A stretch of 64,000 nucleotides of DNA, from contig NZ_CP099489.1 in assembly GCF_023923225.1 (NCBI RefSeq), positions 1,550,001-1,614,000 of the forward strand. The letters run 5' to 3'. The notes under the pieces were generated by a model. That model made no database searches. It had not been told where the DNA came from and worked only from the letters and a program-made list of their open reading frames with translations. This DNA is from Ornithinimicrobium faecis. Lineage in GTDB: Bacteria; Actinomycetota; Actinomycetes; Actinomycetales; Dermatophilaceae. Below are positions 1-10,500 of the stretch, one piece after another. Position 1 is the stretch's first letter; each line of letters begins with the position of its first letter. The position numbers and the translations under genes were made by a program.

Positions 1-1
1 C

Positions 2-97
2 CTGACGATGACGGCGGTCGGCGCCGTGCCGGTCGGCGCCGACCGTGGGCCGGGGGCCGGCGTGCGAGAGCCGGACATCACCTGGCCACGACCATGA
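2..97 (+). CDS. Possible 3' end of a truncated upstream gene
   Basis: An open frame enters the window and stops at TGA 95-97. Its third codon positions are almost all G or C until the last few codons, which is how real genes look in this GC-rich DNA; the other plus-strand frame open here is less biased. The readable tail ends in DITWPRP and matches no family I recognise. It would converge on the methyltransferase gene whose stop lies at 112. Too short for a functional call, and it could be chance. Confidence 0.35.
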   Translation: MTMTAVGAVPVGADRGPGAGVREPDITWPRP

Positions 98-111
98 CGT
101 AGCTCAGGTCC

Positions 112-1185
112 TCAGGGGCGGGCCTCGATCACCATGTTGAAGTCATTGGCTGCCGCTCGCCGCACGCTGCCATAGCCGGCCGCAGCCAGCACCTCACGCA
201 GCGCCGCCTCCCCGGCCTGCGCACCCAGGGCCAGACCGACCGGCTGGGACAGTGAGTTCGGCGTGCACAGGAAGGTCGAGGCGGCAAAGCCGAGCGCTGC
301 CATCGGGGCAGTTGCCAGCGTGGCGGCCAGGTCGTCGCCGGCGCGTGGTTCCACCAGGACCAGCGTGCCGTCGGCCGCAAGGGAACGCCGCGCGTGCGAC
401 GCGGCACCGACGGGATCGCCCAGGTCGTGGAAGGCATCGAAGAAGGTGATGACGTCCACCTCTTGGTCGGGATAGCCGTGGCAGAAATTGACCTCGAAGC
501 GCACCCGGTCGCTGACGCCAGCCTCGACGGCCCGCTGCTGCGCGGTCTCGATCGAGGGCGGGTGCACGTCATAGCCGACGAACTGGGAGTTCGGATAGGC
601 CTGGGCGAGCAGCAGCAGGGGAGCGCCGCGGCCGCAGCCGACGTCGACGACGCGTGCCCCGGCCGAGAGTTTGTCGTGGACACCGTCCAACGCCGGGATC
701 CACTCGGCCACAAGGGAGTTGCGATAGCCGACGCGGAAGAACCGCTCGGTCGACTCGAACACCGACGGGTCCTGGTCGCTCCACGCGATGCCGGCCCCGC
801 TGCGAAACGCCTCGACCAACCGGTCGGTGCGGCGGTGCATGCCGCTGATCAGCGGGGCGGCCCCGACCATCGCGGCGGGTGAGTCGTCGTCGGCCAGCAC
901 GGCGGCGTGCTCCGGTGGCAGGGTGAAGGTCTCCTCGGCCGGGTCATAGACCACGATGCCGACGGCTGCCTGCTGGGACAGCCACTCACGCACGTAGCGC
1001 TCAGCCGTGCCCGTCGCTCCGGCGAGTTGCGCGGGGGTGAGGGCCTTGCCTTCTGCCAGTGCGGCATACAGGCCTGTCCGGTCGCCGACCACCATCATGG
1101 CGATGGTGGCACCGCCGGCGAGCATGGCCCCGATGTGCTGGGCGAACGCGCCGACCTTCTCGAGATCGAGTGTTGCAGTTGTCAT
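112..1185 (-). CDS. Class I SAM-dependent methyltransferase with N-terminal winged helix (Rv2258c-like)
   Basis: 357 aa. Residues about 1-110 look like the winged-helix dimerisation domain that precedes the Rossmann fold in Rv2258c-type methyltransferases (a run reading TAERYVREWLSQQAAVG). The SAM-binding glycine motif VVDVGCGRG follows near residue 180, and an acidic post-I region (DVITFFDAFHDLGDP) comes later. It should be a cytosolic transferase moving a methyl group from SAM to an unknown acceptor. ATG at 1185 is preceded by a strong AGGAGG, so the start is secure. The gene is divergent from a SARP-family activator across 83 bp that contain a SARP-like direct repeat, so it is a plausible regulon member. 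The substrate cannot be read from sequence. Confidence 0.85.
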   Translation of the reverse strand: MTTATLDLEKVGAFAQHIGAMLAGGATIAMMVVGDRTGLYAALAEGKALTPAQLAGATGTAERYVREWLSQQAAVGIVVYDPAEETFTLPPEHAAVLADDDSPAAMVGAAPLISGMHRRTDRLVEAFRSGAGIAWSDQDPSVFESTERFFRVGYRNSLVAEWIPALDGVHDKLSAGARVVDVGCGRGAPLLLLAQAYPNSQFVGYDVHPPSIETAQQRAVEAGVSDRVRFEVNFCHGYPDQEVDVITFFDAFHDLGDPVGAASHARRSLAADGTLVLVEPRAGDDLAATLATAPMAALGFAASTFLCTPNSLSQPVGLALGAQAGEAALREVLAAAGYGSVRRAAANDFNMVIEARP

Positions 1186-1227
1186 GATGCCTCCTGGTTG
1201 GGTGAGATCAGCGTGGTCCCGCTGGGA

Positions 1228-1248
1228 TTCACGGGGGTTTCACGGGGG
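1228..1248 (+). promoter_or_regulatory. Candidate SARP binding site: direct repeats at 11-bp pitch
   Basis: TTCACGGGGG occurs at 1228-1237 and again at 1239-1248, a start-to-start spacing of exactly 11 bp. SARP regulators such as ActII-ORF4 and AfsR are known to bind heptameric direct repeats separated by 4 bp, which is the same pitch. It lies between the divergent methyltransferase gene and the SARP gene, about 20 bp before the SARP ATG, so it could serve autoregulation, control of the neighbour, or both. Binding is inferred. Confidence 0.5.
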
Positions 1249-1268
1249 AGTCGGGCACACTGGAGGTA

Positions 1269-4172
1269 ATGCCTGACCTGCGCGTGGGCGTGCTCGGCGC
1301 GCTCGAGGTCCACGTCGACGGGCACCGGCGCGAGGTTGCACCGGGCCGCCAACGGGCAGTCCTGGCCTGCCTGCTCGTCCATGCTGGCCACCCGGTCTCA
1401 CCGGAAGCCCTCATCGAGGCAGCCTGGCGCGACGACCTGCCGCAGGACCCGCCCAAGGCGCTGCGCACCGTGCTGTCCCGGCTGCGCACCGTGGTGGGCC
1501 ACGACGCCATCGCGTGGGCTCCGGGCGGGTATCGGCTCACGACCGGCGCGACCGACGCCGAGGAGTTCGCGGAGCTGGTCGAGAGGGCCAGATCAGTCGA
1601 GCCCACCCGGGCGCGTGACCTGCTCGACCGTGCCCTGGCCCTGTGGCGCGGGCCGGCCCTCGGGGAGTATGCCGACGCCTCTTGGGCCACGGCGTTCGCC
1701 CAGCAGCTGGAACAGTCGCGGATGGATGCGGTGGAGGCTCACGCCTCTGTCCTGATCCAGTGCAATGAGCCTGCTGCCGCCGTCGCGGGCCTGCGTGGGC
1801 TGCTCGCCGAGCAGCCGTTCCGGGAACACGCCGTGGAACTGCTGGTGACCGCGCTCTATCACGCCGGACGGCAGGCCGAGGCGCTGGAGCGGCTGGCGCA
1901 GCACCGCGCGGTGCTCGGCGCCGAGCTCGGGCTGGAGCCGTCGCCGAGCCTGATGGCGCTGCAGGGCCAGATCCTGGGCCATGAGCTGGCGGCCCCTCGC
2001 CGGGACACAGGTCTGCCGCACTGGTTGGACACCTCGACGGCGTTCATCGGGCGCGAGGACGAGATGGCCGACCTGGTCTCAGCCGTGCTGGCGAATCAGG
2101 TGACCGTGGTGACTGGGCCGGGCGGTGTCGGCAAGTCGCGGCTGGTGGCCCAGGGGTTGCCGGCCGTGCACGGGCGACTCGGCCTGCCGACCGCGGTGAT
2201 CGAGTTGGCGACGACCCAGCCGGGCGGCGCCGTCAACGCCCTTGCTGCAGCACTTGGTCTGCGCGGCGAGAACGCCACTGGGACAGACTCGCTCGTGGAG
2301 TTCCTCTCGGCCGTGCCCCACCTGCTGGTGCTCGACAACTGCGAGCACCTGCACCCTGAGCTCGGCCGGCTGGTCTCCACGATCACCCGACGCTGCCGCG
2401 ACGTCCAGGTGCTGGCCACGAGCAGACGGCGGCTCGGGGTGAGCACCGAGCTCGTGCTCCCGCTGGAACCGCTGCGGTTGCCGGACCCGAGCGCCACCAT
2501 CGGCAGTCAGGGGGCGGCGGCCGCCATGCGCCTGTTCGGAGACCGGGTCCGCAGGCTCCGCCCCGGCTTTGCCCTGACGACGGACAACACGACCGAGGTC
2601 GCCGAGCTGTGCCGCCGGTGCGACGGGCTGCCGCTGGCCCTCGAGCTCGCGGCCTCCCGGACCGCGACCGCCGGAGTCACCGACGTCCTGGAGGTGCTGT
2701 CCGCGGCCCTGACCGGTCAGCAGCCTGGCAGCCTCGGAGCCGTCGTCGCCTGGTCTCACCGGTTGCTCGCCCCCGAGCAGCGCGAACTGCTCGAGGCGCT
2801 GTCCGTCGTCGCCGGTGACTTCGATGCCGAGACCGTCCGGGGGCTCGCCGGTCACCTGCCGTCCTGGCACGGGGATGTGATCACGGCGCTGGCCGAGCTG
2901 GTCGAGTCCTCGCTGGTCGCCCATCACCACTCCGGCGGCGACGCGAGGTTCCGCCTGCTGGAGATGGTGCGGGTTTTCGCCGCGGACCGACTGGAGCGAT
3001 CCGGTGGAGGGCATGCGGCGCGGGAGGCCCATGCCGCCTGGGTGCTCGACACGGTCACCGCGATCCGCGCTGACTGGCCCCAGGTCGACGGCGCGGCGAC
3101 CAGCGCACGGCTGAGCGCTCTGAGTCAGGAGGTGGTCCGGGCGCTGGACTGGGCACTCGGTGCCGGTCGGCTGACGCTCGCAGGTGACATCTCGCACGCG
3201 GTCGTGCGCTGCCTGCATTGGACGCCGGGACTGCAACTGCGCGACCTGATCATCGAGGTCGGGGAACGCGCCACTGCTCAGCCCGGTCCAGAGGTCGCTG
3301 GCGCGGTCGCGGCCGCCGCCTTCAGCATCGGCGAGCGGGGTGACCCCTCGCGTGCCCGAGAATGGGGGGCCGCGGCCCTGGCGATGTCACCGGACCCCGA
3401 GTCCGCGGCCACGGCGCAGCTGTCCCTGGCAGTCGCCGCGATGTATGCCGGTGACCTCACCGACTCGGCCCGCTGGTTCGAGGCCCTGGCGATGTCACCG
3501 GACCCCGCCCTCACCGGGGAGGCCAACGCATCGCTGGCGCTGATCTGCTGCTATTGCGACGACCTGGTCGCGGCGCAAGAGCACACAGAGATCGCGCTCG
3601 CCGCGAGTGCTTCCGGCAGCGACGCCTCTCACGCGTTCGCCCGCTATGCGGCGGGGGAGGTCGAGGCGCGGACCGATCCCTCCCGCGGTGCGATCCTGCT
3701 GGCGGAGGCGTCGGCCGAGGCGGACCGGGTGGATGCCGAGCAGGTGGCGCGGGTCTCCCGGGTGGCGCTGTTCGCCCTGCTGGTGCGTGGCAGCCGGCAC
3801 GAGGAGGCGGTCCCGCTCGGGCTGCGGGTCCTGACCGACCTGCGCCGCCTCGGTGCCTGGACCCAGGTGTGGACGATGCTGCGGATGCTGGCCGAGCTGC
3901 TCACCGAGACTGCGCGTTGGTCTGACGCCGCCTTCTTCCTGGGGGCGGCTCAGGGAGCGGCCTCCGCACCGCCGCCGGTCGGGCAGGACGTCGAGCGGTA
4001 TGCCGAGGTGCAGCTCACCCTGTCCCGACACCTGGGTGACCGGGTCCTGGAGCAGATCCAGGCTCTCGCGGCGACCACGCCCCGGTCGCAGGTGCTCAGC
4101 CGCGCCGAGCGTGTCCTCACCGACGAGATGCGCAGGTCAGCACGGCCAAGGTCTTCTGCAGGTAAAGACTGA
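1269..4172 (+). CDS. SARP/AfsR-family transcriptional regulator with NB-ARC-like ATPase and TPR-like region
   Basis: 967 aa. The N-terminus (about 1-90) is an OmpR-type winged helix followed by a bacterial transcriptional activation domain to about residue 245, the SARP signature. A P-loop (GPGGVGKS, about 283-290) and a Walker-B-like LLVLDNCEHL mark an NB-ARC/STAND ATPase. The C-terminal third is alpha-helical and TPR-like. SARPs activate secondary-metabolite or stress genes by binding direct repeats; the ATPase and TPR parts probably gate activity. ATG 1269 follows GGAGG with only 2 nt spacing. A segment of about 25 bp (encoding ALAMSPDP) is repeated at about 3375 and 3484 inside the TPR-like region, a small internal duplication. 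Confidence 0.88.
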   Translation: MPDLRVGVLGALEVHVDGHRREVAPGRQRAVLACLLVHAGHPVSPEALIEAAWRDDLPQDPPKALRTVLSRLRTVVGHDAIAWAPGGYRLTTGATDAEEFAELVERARSVEPTRARDLLDRALALWRGPALGEYADASWATAFAQQLEQSRMDAVEAHASVLIQCNEPAAAVAGLRGLLAEQPFREHAVELLVTALYHAGRQAEALERLAQHRAVLGAELGLEPSPSLMALQGQILGHELAAPRRDTGLPHWLDTSTAFIGREDEMADLVSAVLANQVTVVTGPGGVGKSRLVAQGLPAVHGRLGLPTAVIELATTQPGGAVNALAAALGLRGENATGTDSLVEFLSAVPHLLVLDNCEHLHPELGRLVSTITRRCRDVQVLATSRRRLGVSTELVLPLEPLRLPDPSATIGSQGAAAAMRLFGDRVRRLRPGFALTTDNTTEVAELCRRCDGLPLALELAASRTATAGVTDVLEVLSAALTGQQPGSLGAVVAWSHRLLAPEQRELLEALSVVAGDFDAETVRGLAGHLPSWHGDVITALAELVESSLVAHHHSGGDARFRLLEMVRVFAADRLERSGGGHAAREAHAAWVLDTVTAIRADWPQVDGAATSARLSALSQEVVRALDWALGAGRLTLAGDISHAVVRCLHWTPGLQLRDLIIEVGERATAQPGPEVAGAVAAAAFSIGERGDPSRAREWGAAALAMSPDPESAATAQLSLAVAAMYAGDLTDSARWFEALAMSPDPALTGEANASLALICCYCDDLVAAQEHTEIALAASASGSDASHAFARYAAGEVEARTDPSRGAILLAEASAEADRVDAEQVARVSRVALFALLVRGSRHEEAVPLGLRVLTDLRRLGAWTQVWTMLRMLAELLTETARWSDAAFFLGAAQGAASAPPPVGQDVERYAEVQLTLSRHLGDRVLEQIQALAATTPRSQVLSRAERVLTDEMRRSARPRSSAGKD

Positions 4173-4289
4173 TTGGGAAGCCTTGACCACTCGGCAGGTC
4201 ATCGACAGGATGGGCAGATCCAACCGTGTCGCCGTTCGGCCAGCAGGTGTGGTCTGACGACCGACACACCACCCTGCCGAAGGAACGCA

Positions 4290-7200
4290 ATGACGCGACG
4301 ACGCACCCTGACATCCTTTATGGCGGCGGCGGCCCTGGTCGCCGGCCCGCTGGCCGCAGTCTCCAGTGGTGACGGAGACCCACCAGGCAGTGCCGCTGAG
4401 GCCGAGTCCCTCGAGCTGCCCGCCGGCGAGAGTGCGCTCGTGCGGGTCCAGATGCCGGACCAAAAGTCCCTGGAGGCTCTGGTGGACGGCGGCGCGGACG
4501 TCGCCTCCATTCCCGCGACCGCACCAGGCAGCCCCGACCAGGCCCTGATCGACCTGGTGGTCACTGGGGAGGAGCTCGACGAGCTGCGCGCCCAGGGCGC
4601 CACCGTGGTCCAGGTCATCCAGCGTGAGGGCGACGGCAGCAAGCGCTTCGAGGCCAGCCGTGAGGCGGCCGAGCGTCTGCACTCGCAGGGGCTCACCAGC
4701 TCGGCCGACGCCGATCAGCCGCAGGACACCCTGACGTTCGGCCATGCCTACTGGTGGACGTCGGGGGAGCAGACCTTCGTGCAGGTCCAGGTCTCCACGT
4801 CCGCGGCCACCGACCCCGACGTGGAGATCACCATCGACGCGGAGACGGCGGATGGTGAGGTGCTGACCTTCCCGCTGTTCCGCTTCGAGGACGCCGGCCA
4901 GTACATGTACCACTACCAGCTGCCGGTGCCCATCTCGAGCGCGCCCGTGTCGGTGACCGCCACCTCCAGCGAGGGTGGTGTGGCCACCGCCCAGCCCGCG
5001 CCCTGGCCGGGCGACGAGCCGCCGGAGACTCCGGAGGGCTATCAGCAGGACTTCATCGACTCCTACCTGACACCCGCCGACATCAACGAGCGGATGGACC
5101 GGCTGGCCTCGCAGTATCCCGAGCTCGTGGAGATCATCGAGCTGCCGAACCAGACGCACGGCTACAACCGCACCGCCAAGGCCTATGTCGGCGACCCGGA
5201 GGAGACCGCACTCGTGGTCGAGTCGGTCGAGTCCGGCGCCTCGGGGATGAACGGCACCGAGGTCCGCGTCATCCCTCACCCGGTCGCTGGCCAGCCGATC
5301 AGTGCCCAGTATGCCGAGGGCAGGCTGACCATTTATCCCGCCACTGATGCCACGGGTGCGGCGACGAGCACGACTGAGGAGGTGTCGGCATACCTCAATG
5401 AGGAGTTCGCCGACACCTTCAACTCGTTCGTGCCAGAGGGGTCAGAGGGCGAGACGATCCCCATGGTCGACGGTGTCGATCTCGACGACGGCCTGGACGC
5501 CTCACACCTGGACCCTGAGGGCACCACCGTGCAGGCGATGCGCATCGGCGTGCACCGGGACGGCTCCCGCCCCGGTGTCTACACCTACAGCCAGGAGCAT
5601 GCCCGCGAGTGGGTCACGCCGCTGGTGACGATGGAGTTTGCCGAGCGGATGCTGGCCAACGCGGCGACCGATGAGGAGACCGCGCGGCTGCTGGAGGAGA
5701 CCGAGATCTTCGTGTTGCCGGTGGTCAACCCGGACGGCGCGAACTACTCCTTCTACGACTACAACTTCCAGCGCAAGAACCTGTCCGACCACTGTGTGGG
5801 GGTCGATCGTGACCCGGCCAACGCGGACCGCTGGGGCGTGGATGTCAACCGCAACTACGCGGTCGGTTCGTTCTTCGACGGCTATGCCGGTGCATCGGAC
5901 AACTGCCTGTCTGGGAGTTATGCCGGCACGGAGGAGTTGTCGGAGGCGGAGTCCAACAACGTGGCCTACATCGCCGAGCAGTTCCCGAACATCACGCACG
6001 CCATCAACGTGCACAGCTATGGCGGCTACTTCATGTGGTCCCCAGGGGCCTACAAGGAGGAGGGTCGCGAGACGCTGCCCGAGCCCTCGCCGGAGGTCGC
6101 CGCGGAGTTCCTGTCCGCGGCCCAGCGCATCGTTGGCTCCATCAGCGGGCACCGCGGCACGGTGACCTGGCCGTCTCAGACCGGCCCGGTGATCGACACC
6201 CTCTACAGCGCCGCTGGCAACTCCGGTGACCACCTGTTCTATGAGCACGACATCTATGCCTGGGACTTCGAGGTCGGCAACGACCTGTGGAACGCGGAGG
6301 AGGAGCGTTGGGAGGGCGTCGGCTTCCAGCCGCCGTTCGAGGAGGCGCACCCTGAGTCGCAGGAGTATGCCGCGGGGCTGGTTGAGCTGGTCCGCATCGC
6401 CGCCGACGAGGGTGCGGTCCACCGACTGAACGGCCAGGACCGCTACGAGACGGCTGTCGCGATCGGTCAGGAGGCCTTCCCCGAGAGCACGACAGCGGTG
6501 CTGGTCAGCGGTGCCGAGGCGAGCATGGTGGACGGCCTGGTCGCCGGGCCCCTGGGCTATGACCTGGAGTCCCCGGTCCTGCTGACCCGTCCCGACAAGC
6601 TGCCCAACGCGGTGGCGCAGGACCTGACCGACCGTGAGGTGACCGATGTGGTCGTGGTCGGCGGACCCACCGCCGTCAACGACGACGTCGTGAATGCCTT
6701 GACCGGCATGGGCATCGAGGTCGAGCGAGTGGCCGGCGACGACCGTTATGACACCGCGGTTGCTGTCGCGGCGGAGCTGGGCGGTGCAGGCGGCGAGGTT
6801 GTCGTCTCCTCCGGTCAGGAGGGCAGCTTGGTGGATGCACTCTCGGTCTCCGGACCGGCGGCCGCCAACGGCACCCCGGTGCTGCTGGTCCAGCAGGACC
6901 ACGTGCCGCAGGTCACCGCCGGCGCCCTGGAGGACTATGCCTCCACGCTGGCGATCGGTGGCCCGGTCGCCATCTCCGAGGAGGTCGTCGGCGAGCTGCC
7001 GGAGGCCGAGCGGGTTGCTGGCGATGACCGCTATGACACCGCGGCGGCGATCGCTGATCACTATGTCGCCGCTGGGATGTCGGCCACCTCGGTGGCGGTC
7101 AGCTCCGGTCTCGACCTCAACATCGTCGACGCGTTGCCCGGTGGCACCTTGGGTGAGCCCATCCTGCTCGCCCAGAACAACCGGCTGCCGAATGTGACGA

Positions 7201-7316
7201 CCGCGTGGTTCGAGGACTCGGCTGACACGGAGCACGCCTGGGTGCTCGGCGGCGAGACCGCGCTCACCGAGGCGGTGATGGACGCCCTGCGCGAGATGCT
7301 CGCCACCGACGAGTGA
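4290..7316 (+). CDS. Secreted M14 zinc carboxypeptidase with C-terminal cell-wall-binding (CWB2) repeats
   Basis: 1008 aa from ATG 4290, which has GAAGGAA just upstream and opens a signal peptide (MTRRRTLTSF then an Ala-rich core). An upstream in-frame start would prepend a Cys/Arg-rich stretch unlike a signal, so I reject it. The M14 zinc motif HxxE is H437/E440 (EHARE); further M14 landmarks are VNPDG, VDVNRNY, HSYGGY and the catalytic-type Glu near 661 (WDFEVG). From about residue 708 three tandem cell_wall_binding_2 repeats follow (RLNGQDRYETAVAI, RVAGDDRYDTAVAV, RVAGDDRYDTAAAI), which usually hold proteins on the envelope. Likely role: trimming C-terminal residues from peptides outside the cell. 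A terminator hairpin follows. Confidence 0.92.
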   Translation: MTRRRTLTSFMAAAALVAGPLAAVSSGDGDPPGSAAEAESLELPAGESALVRVQMPDQKSLEALVDGGADVASIPATAPGSPDQALIDLVVTGEELDELRAQGATVVQVIQREGDGSKRFEASREAAERLHSQGLTSSADADQPQDTLTFGHAYWWTSGEQTFVQVQVSTSAATDPDVEITIDAETADGEVLTFPLFRFEDAGQYMYHYQLPVPISSAPVSVTATSSEGGVATAQPAPWPGDEPPETPEGYQQDFIDSYLTPADINERMDRLASQYPELVEIIELPNQTHGYNRTAKAYVGDPEETALVVESVESGASGMNGTEVRVIPHPVAGQPISAQYAEGRLTIYPATDATGAATSTTEEVSAYLNEEFADTFNSFVPEGSEGETIPMVDGVDLDDGLDASHLDPEGTTVQAMRIGVHRDGSRPGVYTYSQEHAREWVTPLVTMEFAERMLANAATDEETARLLEETEIFVLPVVNPDGANYSFYDYNFQRKNLSDHCVGVDRDPANADRWGVDVNRNYAVGSFFDGYAGASDNCLSGSYAGTEELSEAESNNVAYIAEQFPNITHAINVHSYGGYFMWSPGAYKEEGRETLPEPSPEVAAEFLSAAQRIVGSISGHRGTVTWPSQTGPVIDTLYSAAGNSGDHLFYEHDIYAWDFEVGNDLWNAEEERWEGVGFQPPFEEAHPESQEYAAGLVELVRIAADEGAVHRLNGQDRYETAVAIGQEAFPESTTAVLVSGAEASMVDGLVAGPLGYDLESPVLLTRPDKLPNAVAQDLTDREVTDVVVVGGPTAVNDDVVNALTGMGIEVERVAGDDRYDTAVAVAAELGGAGGEVVVSSGQEGSLVDALSVSGPAAANGTPVLLVQQDHVPQVTAGALEDYASTLAIGGPVAISEEVVGELPEAERVAGDDRYDTAAAIADHYVAAGMSATSVAVSSGLDLNIVDALPGGTLGEPILLAQNNRLPNVTTAWFEDSADTEHAWVLGGETALTEAVMDALREMLATDE

Positions 7317-7322
7317 CCTCTG

Positions 7323-7355
7323 GCCGGTGGGCTGTCGACTCGGCAGCCCACCGGC
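7323..7355 (+). terminator. Terminator hairpin after the M14 carboxypeptidase gene
   Basis: A perfect 12-bp stem, GCCGGTGGGCTG at 7323-7334 pairing with CAGCCCACCGGC at 7344-7355, encloses a 9-nt loop and begins 7 bp after the stop. There is no long U tract, as is common in actinobacteria. Confidence 0.75.
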
Positions 7356-7386
7356 AGTCACCCTTATGCGCGGGTAGCCTCGGCTC

Positions 7387-7521
7387 ATGGACCGCGAGTT
7401 GCGCCACGACGACGATCCCCCGCCGGAGATGGATGAGGTCCTGGCGCGGATCGCCACGCGTGAGCCTGTCGAGGCCTCGAGTGAGGACATCCGCGAGTTC
7501 ATCGCTGACGGTCATCGGTGA
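7387..7521 (+). CDS. Possible small acidic protein, function unknown
   Basis: A 44-aa frame opens with ATG at 7387 and reads MDRELRHDDDPPPEMDEVLA onward, ending at TGA 7519-7521. It sits alone between the M14 terminator and hrpA. The composition is acidic and soluble, the third positions are GC-rich, and the DEVLARI and EDIREFI stretches look helical. I see no clear Shine-Dalgarno. It could be a small regulator or a chance frame. Confidence 0.4.
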   Translation: MDRELRHDDDPPPEMDEVLARIATREPVEASSEDIREFIADGHR

Positions 7522-7570
7522 GATGGGGCGCTGAGCAACCCGCGTGCATTTCGGGCGGCGATTTGTGACG

Positions 7571-10500
7571 ATGTCTCCTATGCCCTCCGAGCACGCCACC
7601 CCACCCCGGCGTGCCCGCGACCAGCAGGACCCCCAGGGGAGGCGCGGACGGCCGCAGCGCAAGAGGTCGGGCCAACGCCGACCACGCCAGGACGCCAGCC
7701 CCGAGCCGCGCGCCCAGCGGGTCGCCTCTCGCCGGACCATGCTGCCGGCGCGGATCAACTATCCGCCCGAGCTGCCGGTCGTCGAGCGCCGCGACGACAT
7801 TGCCGCAGCGATCCGTGACCACCAGGTCGTGATCGTGGCGGGGGAGACCGGCTCTGGCAAGACCACCCAGCTGCCCAAGATCTGCCTGGAGCTCGGGCGC
7901 GGCCTCGAGGGCACCATCGGCCACACCCAGCCGCGCCGGATCGCGGCCCGCTCGGTCGCCGAGCGGATCAGCGAGGAGCTGGGTGTCGAGCTCGGCACCA
8001 CGGTGGGTTATCAGGTGCGCTTCACCGACAAGTCGACCAAGGACACGCTGGTCAAGGTGATGACCGACGGCATCCTGCTGTCGGAGCTGCAGCGCGACCG
8101 TGACCTGCGCAAATATGACACCCTGATCATCGACGAGGCCCACGAGCGCAGCCTCAACATCGACTTCATCCTCGGCTATCTCAAGCAGCTGCTGCCGCGC
8201 CGACCCGACCTGAAGGTGATCATCACCTCGGCGACCATCGACGTGCAGCGCTTCTCCGAGCACTTCGCCGAGGCCGACGGCACGCCTGCCCCGGTCGTGG
8301 AGGTCACCGGCCGCAGCTATCCCGTGGAGGTGCGGTTCCGCCCGCTGACGCGCCCCGGCCCGCCCGGCAAGGACGGCGTGCCGCGCGACGTCGAGATCGA
8401 CCAGGTGACCGGCGTGTGCGAGGCGGTCGAGGAGCTGTGGACCGAGGACCCGGGTGGGGGACCGGCCGACATCCTGGTCTTCTGCTCCGGCGAGCGGGAG
8501 ATCCGCGACGTCGCCGACGCCCTCGCTGGGATGAACCTGCCGGGCACCGAGGTGCTCCCGCTCTATGGCCGGCTCTCCGCCGCCGAGCAGCACCGCGTCT
8601 TCAGCCGGCACTCCGGGCGGCGCATCGTGGTGTCCACCAACGTGGCCGAGACCTCGCTGACCGTCCCGGGCATCCGTTATGTCATCGACACCGGCACCGC
8701 CCGCATCTCGCGCTACTCCCAGCGGCTGAAAGTGCAGCGACTGCCGATCGAGGCGATCAGCCAGGCCAGCGCCAACCAGCGCTCGGGTCGCTGTGGCCGC
8801 CTCGCCGACGGCATCGCGATCCGGCTCTACAGCGAGGAGGACTTCGAGGCCCGCCCCGAGTTCACCGAGCCGGAGATCCTGCGCACCAACCTGGCCTCGG
8901 TCATCCTGTCGATGACCAGCCTCGGGCTGGGCGAGATCGCCCGGTTCCCGTTCCTGGAGCCGCCGGACTCCCGGCAGATCGCCGACGGCGTCCGATTGCT
9001 CGACGAGTTGCAGGCCATCGACCCCGACGCCCCGGCACACCTGCCGCGCAAGCGCCTGACGCCCTATGGCCGCGCGATCGTGGCGCTGCCCGTCGACCCC
9101 CGACTGGCCCGGATGGTGATCGAGGCCGAGCGCAATGGTGCGCTGCGCGAGGTGTCGGTGATCGTCGCCGCCCTGTCCATGCAGGACCCCCGCGAGCGTC
9201 CCGCCGACGCGCAGGCCCAGGCCGACCAGTCGCACGCCCGCTTCAAGCACGAGGACTCCGACTTCCTCACGCTGCTCAACCTGTGGCGATATCTCAAGGA
9301 GCAGCAGAAAGCGTTGTCCAACAGCGCTTTCCGGCGGATGTGCAAGCGGGAGTTTCTGCACTATCTGCGCGTGCGCGAGTGGCAGGACCTGCACACCCAG
9401 CTCAAGCAGGCGACGAAATCCCTTGGGCTGCAGGCCAACAGCAACGAGCCGAGTGCCGACCAGGTGCACCAGTCGCTGCTGGCCGGCCTGCTCTCACACG
9501 TCGGTCTCTATGACCGGGACAAGCGCGAGTATGCCGGGGCGCGGGGTGCGCGCTTCGTCATCCAGCCCGGATCGGTCCTGCACCGCAAGAACCCGGACTG
9601 GGTGATGACAGCGGAGCTGGTCGAGACCACCCGGCTCTGGGCGCGGGTGAACGCACCGACCGACCCGGCCTGGGTCGAGCAGGCGGCCGCTCACCTGGTC
9701 AAGCGGTCCTACTCCGAGCCGCGCTGGTCGCGCAGCCGCGCCTCGGCCGTGGCCACCGAGCGGGTCACGCTCTATGGCGTGCCGCTGATCGCGGACCGGG
9801 CCGTGGCCTACGGGCGGATCGACCCCGAGGTCGCCCGCGACCTGTTCATCCGGCACGGCCTGGTCGAGGGGGACTGGGAGACCCGACACGACTTCTTCCA
9901 CGCCAACCGCAGGCTCATCCGCGAGCTCGGCGAGCTGGAGGCCCGGGCCCGCCGGCGCGACATCCTCGTCGACGACGAGACGCTGGTGGACTTCTATGAG
10001 GCGCGGATCCCGGCCGAGGTCGTCTCCGGCGCGCACTTCGACACCTGGTGGAAGCAGGCCCGCCGCGAGGACTCCCAGCTGCTGACCTTCACCGAGGACC
10101 TGCTGGTCAGTGACGAGGCCTCGCTGGTCAGCGACCGGGACTATCCGGGCACCTGGCGCCAGGGCGAGCTCGAGCTCTCCGTCACCTATCAGTTCGAGCC
10201 GGGCTCCGGCTCGGACGGCGTCACCGTCCACATCCCGATCGAGGTGCTCAACCGGGTGCGCCCCGACGGCTTCGACTGGCAGGTGGCCGGGCTGCGTGAA
10301 GAGCTGGCGACTGCCCTGGTCAAGGCCCTGCCCAAGGACATCCGTCGCAATTTCGTGCCGGCACCGGACCACGCCCGTCGGGCCCTGGCCGCCATCGGCG
10401 ACCCCCGCGACGAGCAGGAGACCTTCGTCGAGGCCCTCGCCGATGAGCTCACCGCCCGCCGCGTCGTGCCCGTCTCACCCGCTGACTTTGACCTGACCCG

